From positions 228,088-292,087 of the forward strand of contig ONYL01000001.1 of NCBI GenBank assembly GCA_900322035.1: a stretch of DNA of 64,000 bases, in the 5' to 3' direction. The first letter of the stretch is position 1; each line of letters begins with the position of its first letter. The notes under the pieces were generated by a model. The model was not told the DNA's origin. It saw only the letters and a list, made by a program, of their open reading frames with translations, and did not search any database. Origin of the DNA: an uncultured Prevotella sp. (GTDB taxonomy: Bacteria > Bacteroidota > Bacteroidia > Bacteroidales > Bacteroidaceae). Positions 51,031 to 58,337 of this stretch are shown piece after piece. Made by a program: the position numbers and the translations under genes.

Positions 51031-52110
51031 ATGAGGAAGATCATTCATGTGGATATGGATGCGTTTTTCGCTTCTGTTGAGCAGCGCGACCATCCTGAGC
51101 TGAAGGGCAAACCATTAGCGGTAGGCTTTGACGGCCCTCGCGGAGTTGTGGCTACGGCAAGCTATGAGGCCCGCAAGTTTGGCGTTCATTCAGCCATGTC
51201 GATGGCAAAGGCAAAGCAGCTCTGCCCTTCGCTCATCATCGTCGACAGCGACCACCATCACTACAGCCAAGTGTCGCACGAAATCCATGAAATCTTCCGT
51301 GAATACACAGATCTGATTGAGCCTATCTCCATCGACGAGGCTTTTTTGGATGTGACCGACAACAAGAAGAAAATGGAAAGTGCTGTCGACCTGGCCATGG
51401 AAATCAAGCGTAAAATCCATGAGACAACAAAACTCACCGCTTCGGCAGGAATCTCCTACAACAAATTTCTTGCCAAGATTGCTTCCGATTACCGCAAGCC
51501 GGACGGCCTTTTCTGCATTCCGCCCGACGAGGCACTTGACTTTATAGCCCAGTTACCCATCGAGAAATTTTGGGGCATTGGACCCAAGACTGCTAATAGA
51601 ATGCACCAGATGGGCATCTTTAATGGCGCTCAGTTACGACAGGTCTCCAGCAGCCATCTTATAGAAGTGTTCGGTAAAGCCGGAGCCATCTACTATAATT
51701 TTTCCAGAGGCATTGACGACCGACCGGTTATAGTGGAACACGAACGTAAATCCGTTGGCTGCGAGCAGACGTTTCTTGAAGATCTCACACTGCGCGGGCA
51801 ACTGATCATTGAACTTTATCACACTGTGATGGAGCTTGTAGAGCGCATTGAGAAATCAGGATTCAAAGGCAAGACGCTCACGCTGAAAGTGAAGTACAGT
51901 GATTTCTCACAAATCACACGCTCCACCACTGGCAATCAAATATTATCATCCAAAGACACTATCCTGCCTTTAGCAAAGAGTCTGCTTCAATCTATAGAGT
52001 TCTCTCCCACTCATCCCATCCGCCTGCTTGGCTTGTCGGTCAGCAATCCATCACAGAAAGAGAAGACTGGCCCCCACTGGATCGAGGGCTGGCTGCCACT
52101 GGAATGGTAA
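51031..52110 (+). CDS. dinB: DNA polymerase IV
   Basis: 359 residues from ATG 51031 (MRKIIHVDMDAFFASVEQRD); the frame is open from a TTG at 51010. Y-family polymerase motifs: metal site DMDAFFASVE (Asp8), KGKPLAVGFDGPRGVVATAS, catalytic ISIDEAFLDVT (about 100-110), helix-hairpin-helix IEKFWGIGPKTANRMHQMGI, and the little-finger region. It copies damaged DNA past lesions in a mutagenic way. The C-terminal beta-clamp motif is not obvious. It follows the HsdR_N gene by 50 bp. Confidence 0.95.
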   Translation: MRKIIHVDMDAFFASVEQRDHPELKGKPLAVGFDGPRGVVATASYEARKFGVHSAMSMAKAKQLCPSLIIVDSDHHHYSQVSHEIHEIFREYTDLIEPISIDEAFLDVTDNKKKMESAVDLAMEIKRKIHETTKLTASAGISYNKFLAKIASDYRKPDGLFCIPPDEALDFIAQLPIEKFWGIGPKTANRMHQMGIFNGAQLRQVSSSHLIEVFGKAGAIYYNFSRGIDDRPVIVEHERKSVGCEQTFLEDLTLRGQLIIELYHTVMELVERIEKSGFKGKTLTLKVKYSDFSQITRSTTGNQILSSKDTILPLAKSLLQSIEFSPTHPIRLLGLSVSNPSQKEKTGPHWIEGWLPLEW

Positions 52111-52116
52111 TCCAAC

Positions 52117-52162
52117 AATCGGCGCGGCATTGGAAACGATTGCTTCCTATGCCGCGCCGATG
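52117..52162. repeat. GC-rich hairpin after dinB
   Basis: ATCGGCGCGGCAT (52118-52130) pairs perfectly with ATGCCGCGCCGAT (52149-52161). No U-run follows, so it is not a classic terminator. A second perfect 9-bp stem, CAATGCTGA/TCAGCATTG, lies at 52252-52277. Confidence 0.7.
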
Positions 52163-52315
52163 ATCAACGCAGGACTGCCTACCCGTACAGCAATCCCTCC
52201 ACAGAATGAATCAAAGAAAAGCTGTTCAATGATCTTCCTTACCGATATCGACAATGCTGACCGTACTCTCAGCATTGGTCATTTTCTAAAGGTTTAAGGA
52301 ATCAATATGTTGATG

Positions 52316-53017
52316 TCAGACTACGTCGGTCAGTTCGGCAAACCGTTCAATGGCCCTCATGCGCTCATGCTCAAAGGGGGCAATCTGTTCGTGCTTCCAC
52401 GTCACATGAAAGGGGACGTACACTGCACAGGCTCCCACACCGAGAGCCGGTGCGATGTCAGATTTCAGCGAGTTGCCGACCATGCAGAGTTGGGATGGGG
52501 CTACGTCGAGTTCGTGACAGAGACGGCGGTAGCTCTCCGGTGTCTTGTCGGAAACGATGCTCACCACATCGAAATATCTTTTCAGTCCCGACCGTTGAAG
52601 CTTATTTTCCTGATCGAGGAGTTCCCCTTTCGTAAACACAGCCATGCGGTAGCGTCTACGATTACGCAGCGTCTCCAACGTCTGAGCCACGCCTTCAAGG
52701 GGTGTGGCCGGCAATCGCAACAGTGAGCGCCCCAACTCCACTATGGCCTTAACGGTGTCGCCACCGACGCGTCCGTTGCTGATCTTCACGGCATTCTCTA
52801 TGAGCGAGAGGGTGAAAGCTTTGGAGCCATAGCCCAGTTCGGGCATGTTGGCGGTTTCTGTCTCAAACAGTGCTGCCGAAATCTCCCGGGGCTTGGCATA
52901 GTCGGAGAGCAACTCACAATATTCTTGCTCCACCTTCTCAAAATACGACTGACAATCCCATAGGGTATCGTCGGCGTCGAAGGCAAGTGCCTTCACATGT
53001 GTTAAGGTTTGATTCAT
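52316..53017 (-). CDS. HAD-superfamily hydrolase
   Basis: 233 residues from ATG at 53017 (MNQTLTHVKALAFDADDTLW), 4 bp after the menE stop; a longer frame to 53065 would overlap menE. Motif I is FDADDTLWD (Asp14/Asp16), motif II MAVFTKGELLDQENKLQRSG (Thr, Lys nearby), and motif IV SIVSDKTPESY with VGNSLKSDIAPALGVGACAV carrying the acidic pair. A phosphatase with a helical cap (C1 type); substrate unknown. Co-transcribed with menE. Confidence 0.9.
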   Translation of the reverse strand: MNQTLTHVKALAFDADDTLWDCQSYFEKVEQEYCELLSDYAKPREISAALFETETANMPELGYGSKAFTLSLIENAVKISNGRVGGDTVKAIVELGRSLLRLPATPLEGVAQTLETLRNRRRYRMAVFTKGELLDQENKLQRSGLKRYFDVVSIVSDKTPESYRRLCHELDVAPSQLCMVGNSLKSDIAPALGVGACAVYVPFHVTWKHEQIAPFEHERMRAIERFAELTDVV

Positions 53018-53021
53018 GCTC

Positions 53022-54002
53022 TTATTTCTGATTTTCGTCTTCCACCCATTTTTCAGCGATGCCACGGGCAGGTTTGCCGGTGGCGGTCATGGGCAGATGT
53101 TCCAAATGGTAATAATGTTTGGGTTGCCAATATTTGGGCAGCACACGCCTGCAGGTTTCCTTGACGGCCTCTGTATCCTTACTTTCCGTAAGAAGCACTA
53201 CCACTTGACCAAATTTCTCATCCTTTTGTCGGCTCACCATAAAGGGTGCTGTCAAAATACCACGAAGTTTTTCTTCCACCTCTTCTATCTGAATTTTCAA
53301 GCCCCCCGAGCAGACTACGTTGTCTTTTCGTCCAAGGATTCTAAATCGATTACCGTGGATTTCTACCCTATCGTTGGTCACGAGCGGTCCGTCATGAACG
53401 AGTGGAGCATCTACAACCAGACATCCCTCGGCAGTCTGGCTGATGCCGACATGGCTGAAAGGCTTATACCATTGGCTGGCCTCCTGCCCGTTAAGGCGTC
53501 TGAGGGCAACATGTGAGAGTGTCTCTGTCATGCCATAGGTAGACCAAACAGCATGAGGAAAGTTCTGTAGCTCGCGCTCCAGCTCAGCGTCGATGGCCCC
53601 TCCGCCGATGATGAGATGCCGCGAACGCATGAGCTGTGCCCTCTCCTCCTCCACGTGCAGCGAGTTGTATACCTGCAGCGGCACCATGGCCACTAAATCG
53701 AAAGGCTCCTCATGAGCGAGCGTAGCAAAGGGGTGGCCTGTGGGCTCCACACTCACAAGCCGTAAGCCACGCTCCAGGCTGCGCACCACCATCATCTTGC
53801 CGGCGATATAGTCGAGCGACATGCAGAGCAGTGCCCGGTCGCCCGGTCGCAGATGGAGAAAGTCGCAAGTGATGCGTGCCGAGTTGAGCATCTTTTGTTT
53901 CTCCACTTCCATGGGTTTGGGGCTGCCCGTCGACCCACTGGTATGAACCGTTAAAGTCGGTGAGGGGCTGTTCCAATCGTCAAGAAAATCTTTTAAGGTC
54001 AT
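53022..54002 (-). CDS. menE: O-succinylbenzoate-CoA ligase (MenE-type AMP-binding enzyme)
   Basis: 326 residues. The adenylation motif LTVHTSGSTGSPKPMEVEKQ is at residues 17-36, unusually close to the N-terminus: the first 100-150 residues of typical ANL ligases are missing, which is normal for short Bacteroidetes MenE. Others are WSTYGMTETLSHVALR (about 168-183), the hinge FRILGRKDNVVCSGGLKIQI (about 246-265) and the catalytic lysine in MTATGKPARG. It activates O-succinylbenzoate with CoA for menaquinone synthesis. Separated from menB by a transposase-like gene on the other strand. Confidence 0.9.
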   Translation of the reverse strand: MTLKDFLDDWNSPSPTLTVHTSGSTGSPKPMEVEKQKMLNSARITCDFLHLRPGDRALLCMSLDYIAGKMMVVRSLERGLRLVSVEPTGHPFATLAHEEPFDLVAMVPLQVYNSLHVEEERAQLMRSRHLIIGGGAIDAELERELQNFPHAVWSTYGMTETLSHVALRRLNGQEASQWYKPFSHVGISQTAEGCLVVDAPLVHDGPLVTNDRVEIHGNRFRILGRKDNVVCSGGLKIQIEEVEEKLRGILTAPFMVSRQKDEKFGQVVVLLTESKDTEAVKETCRRVLPKYWQPKHYYHLEHLPMTATGKPARGIAEKWVEDENQK

Positions 54003-54074
54003 TTTTTTAATGCAATCAAATACAAAAATATAAAAAAAGCGCCTAAATACAAGGAAAGGTAATGAGTTTTTTCT

Positions 54075-54082
54075 TATCTTTG
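54075..54082 (+). promoter_or_regulatory. -7 box of the Y1-transposase-like gene
   Basis: TATCTTTG. The leader to the ATG at 54223 is about 140 nt and contains a hairpin (54113-54131). On the reverse strand a possible menE promoter (TATTTTTG-type box near 54026-54036) lies on the other side. Confidence 0.5.
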
Positions 54083-54112
54083 CGAATGAGTGGAGACATA
54101 TAGGGAGGAAGG

Positions 54113-54131
54113 GTTGCTGTGATACAGCAAC
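54113..54131. repeat. REP-like hairpin 1, in the leader of the transposase-like gene
   Basis: GTTGCTGT-GAT-ACAGCAAC, an 8-bp perfect stem with three-base loop. Its reverse complement, with one compensating base-pair change, recurs inside the gene at 54643. Confidence 0.75.
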
Positions 54132-54222
54132 TTACTAAACTTTCGCACAAAAGAACTTTCGCCCCCACTAAAAACCGATGATTTAGCGCAAAGCATACAA
54201 GCACCAAAGCATACAAGGAACT

Positions 54223-55230
54223 ATGGATCACAAAACATTTTCGCCCCAGAGGCCTTTCGCTGGTGACAAGGTGCCTTCCATGACCCGCCGCTGTGCGGGC
54301 TACGACTATACCCAGCGCCGCATCTACATGATAACCATGGTCACAGAGGGACGCCGCCGGCTTTTCGGACAGATTGTAGGCGACAGCGAGGCCCCCAAGG
54401 CCTCAGACTGCTTCCCCCATATTCTGCTTTCGCCATTGGGAGAGGCCGTGGCCCAAAACTGGAACGACATTCCCAAGTATCATCCTGAAATCAGCGTCCT
54501 CTCACTCCAGATGATGCCCGACCATCTCCACGGCATCTTGTTTGTGGAGCGCAAGCTCTCCATACCTTTAGGCAAAGTGCTGCTCGGTTTCAAGCAGGGC
54601 TGCAACAAAGCCTATCGGGAGTTTTTCCCAAAAGCCGCGTATGCTGCTGTATCACAGCAGCCCACAAGGGATCACGGCCTCCTCTTCCAGCCCAATTTCA
54701 ACGACAAGATTCTATGGCGCAAGGGCGAGCTCCAAGCATGGATGCGCTATCTGGAAGACAATCCGCGCCGGCTGCTTGTCAAACGACAGCACCCCGATTA
54801 CTTTCAAGTGAGGCACAGCATCCAAGCCGGAGGGCACACTTTTGATGCTATCGGCAACCTTTTCTTGTTGCACCATCCCTCCCGACTTCAAATAAAATGC
54901 TCACGCAGGCTGACCGATCCTGAAATTGAGGCCCAATGCCAATATGCGCTCAATGAAGCGTCACAAGGTGCCGTGCTTGTATCGCCTTCGATTTCCAAAG
55001 GTGAGAAAATCATCATGCGTGCAGCCTATGAAAAAGGCTACCCGCTCATACTTTTACAGGAAAACGGCCTCACCCCCATGAGCAAACCACACGGCAGGGC
55101 TTTCGAGGCCTGCTCAAGAGGGCAGATGCTCATTCTCGCGCCTTGGCAGCACCACAATGAGCATCTTGTCATCCAGCGAAGTCAATGTCTTCAACTGAAC
55201 GACATGGCCCATGACCTGTCTACCTATTAG
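54223..55230 (+). CDS. REP-associated-type (Y1/IS200-like) transposase with extra C-terminal domain
   Basis: 335 residues. The first 200 match the HUH single-strand transposase family of REP-associated enzymes: RRIYMITMVTEGRRRLFGQI, the metal-binding His pair in MMPDHLHGILFV (His101, His103), FKQGCNKAYREFF, and the probable nucleophile Tyr176 in MRYLEDNPRRLL. Residues about 245-312 (GAVLVSPSISKGEKIIMRAA, then GYPLILLQENGLTPMSKPHG and FEACSRGQMLILAPW) resemble a DprA/SLOG-type nucleotide-binding fold: strand, glycine turn, helix, strand and loop. No flanking target duplication or mobile ends are visible. It is convergent with menB, 7 bp apart, and may be domesticated. Confidence 0.85.
   Translation: MDHKTFSPQRPFAGDKVPSMTRRCAGYDYTQRRIYMITMVTEGRRRLFGQIVGDSEAPKASDCFPHILLSPLGEAVAQNWNDIPKYHPEISVLSLQMMPDHLHGILFVERKLSIPLGKVLLGFKQGCNKAYREFFPKAAYAAVSQQPTRDHGLLFQPNFNDKILWRKGELQAWMRYLEDNPRRLLVKRQHPDYFQVRHSIQAGGHTFDAIGNLFLLHHPSRLQIKCSRRLTDPEIEAQCQYALNEASQGAVLVSPSISKGEKIIMRAAYEKGYPLILLQENGLTPMSKPHGRAFEACSRGQMLILAPWQHHNEHLVIQRSQCLQLNDMAHDLSTY
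54643..54661. repeat. REP-like hairpin 2, within the coding sequence
   Basis: GCTGCTGT-ATC-ACAGCAGC, an 8-bp perfect stem, encoding Ala-Ala-Val-Ser-Gln-Gln at residues 141-146. It is the reverse complement of hairpin 1 except for a T-A pair replaced by a C-G pair. Confidence 0.75.
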
Positions 55231-55237
55231 CGCTCGC

Positions 55238-56062
55238 TTAAGGGAACTGTGGATATTTGTCGAAGTCGGGTTTACGCTTTTCCAGGAAGGCACGGCCGCC
55301 CTCTTGGGCCTCGTCGAGGGTATAGTAGAGCATCGTGGCATCGCCGGCAAGCTCCTGGATGCCGGCCTGACCGTCGAGCTCTGCATTGAATCCTGCCTTC
55401 ATCATGCGGATGGCCAGTGGCGAGCGTTCCATGATGGTCTCACACCAGGCCACGGTCTCGTCCTCCAACTGGTCGAAGGGCACCACTTTGTTGACCAGTC
55501 CCATCTGCTCGGCTTCCTTGGCCGAATACTGGCGGCAGAGATACCAGATCTCGCGGGCCTTTTTCTGCCCCACGATGCGGGCCAGATAGCTTGCGCCCAG
55601 TCCGGCGTCGAACGAGCCGACCTTGGGCCCCGTCTGTCCGAAGATAGCGTTCTCCGAGGCTATGGTCAGGTCGCATACCACATGAAGCACATGTCCGCCG
55701 CCGATGGCGTAGCCGTTCACCATCGCTATGACGGGCTTGGGCATACGTCTGATCTGCATCTGCACATCAAGCACGTTGAGCCTTGGCACACCGTCCTGAC
55801 CTACGTAGCCGCCACGTCCCTTCACGTGCATGTCGCCGCCCGAGCAGAAGGCCTTGTCGCCGGCTCCGGTGAGGATCACCACACGGATGTCGAGCCGGTC
55901 GCGGCAGTAGGTGAAGGCCTGGCTCATCTCCCACACCGTCAGGGGCGTGAAAGCATTGCGGTAGCGAGGCCTGTTGATCGTGATCTTGGCAATGTGGTTG
56001 TATTCTTCAAAGAGTATCTCCTTAAAGTCAAAACCTTCTATCTTTTTCCATTCTCTTGTCAT
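55238..56062 (-). CDS. menB: 1,4-dihydroxy-2-naphthoyl-CoA synthase
   Basis: 274 residues, crotonase fold. [20 protein letters not shown], the oxyanion loop [20 protein letters not shown] (about 71-90), [20 protein letters not shown] (about 112-131), [20 protein letters not shown] (about 141-160) and the C-terminal [17 protein letters not shown] are MenB signatures. It closes the second ring of the naphthoate of menaquinone. menI is 99 bp upstream; menE follows on the same strand only beyond the transposase-like gene. Confidence 0.96.
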   Translation of the reverse strand: MTREWKKIEGFDFKEILFEEYNHIAKITINRPRYRNAFTPLTVWEMSQAFTYCRDRLDIRVVILTGAGDKAFCSGGDMHVKGRGGYVGQDGVPRLNVLDVQMQIRRMPKPVIAMVNGYAIGGGHVLHVVCDLTIASENAIFGQTGPKVGSFDAGLGASYLARIVGQKKAREIWYLCRQYSAKEAEQMGLVNKVVPFDQLEDETVAWCETIMERSPLAIRMMKAGFNAELDGQAGIQELAGDATMLYYTLDEAQEGGRAFLEKRKPDFDKYPQFP

Positions 56063-56161
56063 AAGTTGAATTCTTTATGATTAGTGGGTTGTTTTTGAAC
56101 GAAACTGTCTGCTTCCCTCGTCATCCCTTGGCGGTATGGCGATAGAGCGGTTAGGCGGAGC

Positions 56162-56605
56162 TCAGTTCTCATGAGGATCCTCCACATTGACTGTCTTTCC
56201 CCCATGCATGATATAATTGGTCACGGTCACGGTCGAGATCAGTTTTCCTTCGCTGTTGGTCAGGTCCACCTGCCAGGTGTGGAGTGTTCTACCTTTATAT
56301 ATAATACGCGCGATGGCTGTCACGGTATCTCCTTCCAACACACTGCGCACATGGTTGCCGCTGACGTTGATGCCCACACAAATTTTGTCGGGACAAAGTG
56401 CCAGGCTCCCCACGCCTGCTAAATTCTCAGCCATAGCCAACGATGCGCCTCCCGAAAGAAAACCGAAGGGCTGACTGTTGGTTGGGTTCACTTCCAGTCG
56501 TGCACCCACCGTATCGGGGGCCGGGGTGGAGAAAAACTCGATTCCCAATGTTTTGGACAGACCGTCATTTTTCAATCTGAAGGCTTTCAGTTTCTCTATA
56601 TCCAT
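56162..56605 (-). CDS. menI: hotdog-fold thioesterase, probable DHNA-CoA thioesterase
   Basis: 147 residues from ATG at 56605 (MDIEKLKAFRLKNDGLSKTL); the longer frame runs into the -7 box. The hotdog core is seen: QPFGFLSGGASLAMAENLAG (about 48-67, the catalytic acidic residue Glu63 lies in the helix), VGINVSGNHVRSVLEGDTVT and LHTWQVDLTNSEGKLIST. It matches PaaI/MenI-type enzymes that release DHNA from its CoA ester, the step after MenB, and it lies directly upstream of menB. Specificity is inferred from this context. Confidence 0.85.
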   Translation of the reverse strand: MDIEKLKAFRLKNDGLSKTLGIEFFSTPAPDTVGARLEVNPTNSQPFGFLSGGASLAMAENLAGVGSLALCPDKICVGINVSGNHVRSVLEGDTVTAIARIIYKGRTLHTWQVDLTNSEGKLISTVTVTNYIMHGGKTVNVEDPHEN

Positions 56606-56635
56606 AGTATTTTCGTTTTGTTTGTCTCTAAAATG

Positions 56636-56643
56636 CAAAGTTA
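56636..56643 (-). promoter_or_regulatory. -7 box of menI-menB
   Basis: Reverse strand TAACTTTG, about 30 bp before the menI ATG. The -33 element is weak. Confidence 0.55.
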
Positions 56644-56674
56644 ATAAATTCCCTCAAAAAAAACACCAATAAAA

Positions 56675-56706
56675 TTTTGTTGGTAAACGAAAATTCGTTA
56701 GTTTTG
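56675..56706 (+). promoter_or_regulatory. Promoter of the candidate non-coding RNA
   Basis: TTTTG (56675-56679), 19 bp, TAGTTTTG (56699-56706). It is divergent from menI and has no protein gene for 1 kb downstream. Confidence 0.7.
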
Positions 56707-56708
56707 CA

Positions 56709-57272
56709 AATGAAACAGATTTCTGCGGTAGCAGGGGCCTGTTTCTCTCCGCCCAGCGGAGAAGGACGTTCGGCAAATTATCTTCAACTGCAATCTGGTA
56801 TCTAAAAGTAACGTTGATAATCTTGCAAGGGCGTCCACGCGATTGGTATTGTTAGAGTGACTACAAAAAAGTAGAAATAGATATCAGTGGCGTGGACTTT
56901 ACTTGTTACACGTTACAGGTTTCACCAGAGCCGCAGTTGGGTAATGGGTTTAGACTCCACGCCACACTCTTAATCCCAGGACAACGCTTTGTCCTATGTT
57001 TCTTACAAGAGATGGCTGCGAGCTTGAAAACCCTCATCAGGGCTTTCAAGTCGAGGCCTTGGTTTTTATGGTTATCAACAACGATTCTCAGGTCTTTTCA
57101 TTTTTTGCCGAATTCAACGACATGGCTTCCCTCGTCCCGTGAAGTGCGGCAGAACCATCGAAGCATGAGGAAACATAGAAATTACACTAATTTGGTTATA
57201 CATTCGAACTCATGAAGAGACATGAGTTAACTTAAGTTCGAACGGGCCCACTGTGAAGTGGGTCCGTTTTTT
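56709..57272 (+). ncRNA. candidate structured non-coding RNA, about 560 nt
   Basis: The interval lies between a near-consensus promoter and an intrinsic terminator and has no credible protein gene (the longest forward frame, 56892-57215, overlaps the structure and has no signal). Visible helices: GAAACAG/CTGTTTC near 56713-56747; CTCCGC/GCGGAG; TCCACGC (56829-56838 region) or TCCACGCCAC (56955-56964) competing for GTGGCGTGGA (56888-56897); TTAGAG/CTCTTAA flanking that long pairing; CTTGAAA-CCCT/AGGG-TTTCAAG near 57024-57051; and TTCGAACTCATG with CATGAG and AGTTCGAA before the terminator. A 31-codon ORF (56710-56805, starting MKQISAVAGACFSPPSGEGR) begins at the predicted start site. It is not tmRNA, RNase P, SRP or 6S RNA by any motif I know. 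Confidence 0.5.
57242..57272 (+). terminator. Terminator of the candidate RNA
   Basis: ACGGGCCCAC pairs with GTGGGTCCGT (one G-U) around TGTGAA, followed by TTTTT. Confidence 0.9.
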
Positions 57273-57318
57273 CATGCGCAGGCACCGGCGCGCCATGACC
57301 CGTCGAACGTATATTTTC

Positions 57319-57477
57319 GCTGGCCGGCACATGGAAACCCACTGGCCGGCACATGGAAGCCCGCCGGCCGGCATATGGAAGCTTGCTGGCTGGCATATGG
57401 AAACCCGCTGGCCGCCACATGGAAGCCCGCTGGCCGGCATATGGAAGCCCGCTGGCCGGCACATGGCCCCCGGCATG
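57319..57477. repeat. 22-bp intergenic tandem array, locus D (about 7 units)
   Basis: Units start at 57331, 57353, 57375, 57397, 57419, 57441 and 57463 (partial), after a half unit at 57319. The consensus is ATGGAAGCCCGCTGGCCGGC plus two bases. It is the largest of the four arrays and its unit is the reverse complement type of locus B and similar to locus A. The rest of 57480-57760 shows nothing. Confidence 0.9.
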
Positions 57478-57760
57478 AGTAACCAATAACCAAAACATCA
57501 ACAACCGATCTCTGAGAATGGCGATCACAGATATCAACATGGATGATTTGGCAATCCGCGCATAGGCGTGCTCTCGCAATTCCTACTCCTCGCCAGAGAA
57601 ATCCATGGTCATGCGGTTTCTTGCATGCTGGGGCGAGCGTCATTCTGTCATACAATCCCAGCCAATCTGTCACTCTGAGTCCTTGGTATGCTTCTTGCCT
57701 TTTCTATCGTGTAACAAATAGACAAACAAACCCTAAAATAAAAAATAAGGAGATAAGACC

Positions 57761-58171
57761 ATGTACAGCAGAAATTTTTGGTTCCCCGAAGTGTTCAACG
57801 ACTTCTTTGATCATAACGTTATGACTCCGGCAAGAGCAACGGCTCCCGCCATCAATGTTTTGGAAACTCCCACTGCCTATCGCGTGGAGCTTGCCGCTCC
57901 TGGAATGAGAAAGGAGGATTTCAATATCAACATCAATCAGGACGGCAACCTCTCCATCAAGATGGAGAACAAGCGTAAGCAAGAGGAGGAGAAAGCCCAC
58001 TACCTGCGCCGCGAGTTTTCCTACGCCACTTATGAGCAGACGCTCATCCTGCCCGACGAGGTCGACAAGAGCAAGATCAGTGCGCGAATGAGCGACGGCG
58101 TACTCACGGTCAACCTGCCCAAGATCCAAGTTGAAGAGCAGAAAATCGCCCGCGAGATCGGCATCGAATAA
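57761..58171 (+). CDS. Hsp20/alpha-crystallin family small heat-shock protein
   Basis: 136 residues. The alpha-crystallin domain covers about 25-125: APAINVLETPTAYRVELAAP, GMRKEDFNININQDGNLSIK, YLRREFSYATYEQTLILPDE and the signature SDGVLTVNLPKIQ. The I-x-I element near the C-terminus (IGIE) anchors oligomers. It holds unfolding proteins for refolding under heat or other stress. It is a single gene between array D and a terminator. Confidence 0.95.
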   Translation: MYSRNFWFPEVFNDFFDHNVMTPARATAPAINVLETPTAYRVELAAPGMRKEDFNININQDGNLSIKMENKRKQEEEKAHYLRREFSYATYEQTLILPDEVDKSKISARMSDGVLTVNLPKIQVEEQKIAREIGIE

Positions 58172-58258
58172 AGCAAAACAAGCCGAATGTCAATGGTCAC
58201 TCTCTTCAGGATGATGACATTTGTGTGAATAAATAAGTTGTGTGATTGTTAGTTTTTC

Positions 58259-58291
58259 GCCTCGTATATGGGAATATACGAGGCTTTTTTT
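58259..58291 (+). terminator. Terminator of hsp20
   Basis: GCCTCGTATA pairs perfectly with TATACGAGGC (58275-58284), then TTTTTTT. Confidence 0.9.
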
Positions 58292-58292
58292 G

Positions 58293-58300
58293 TATTTTTG
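58293..58300 (+). promoter_or_regulatory. -7 box of the antiporter gene
   Basis: TATTTTTG immediately follows the terminator U-run; ATG is 37 bp away. No clear -33 element because that place is occupied by the terminator stem. Confidence 0.5.
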
Positions 58301-58337
58301 CAGCGTACAATACAGAAATGATACGAATTAAACACAA

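Noticed and set aside
53017-53065. Longer N-terminus of the HAD hydrolase
   Set aside because: Would overlap the menE end by 44 bp and precede the motif with an unrelated basic stretch; ATG at 53017 places the catalytic Asp at the usual distance.
54003-55237. Recently inserted mobile element with terminal repeats
   Set aside because: No inverted or direct repeats mark the borders, and the gene has its own regulatory leader; a REP-associated-type single gene fits better.
56892-57215. 107-codon forward frame within the candidate RNA
   Set aside because: It overlaps the pairing segments of the predicted helices, lacks a domain, and its promoter would be 200 nt upstream.
57232-57673. Frames of 74-133 codons on both strands
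   Set aside because: All translate array D (repeated GRHMETRWP or PASGLPYAG type peptides) in shifted frames.
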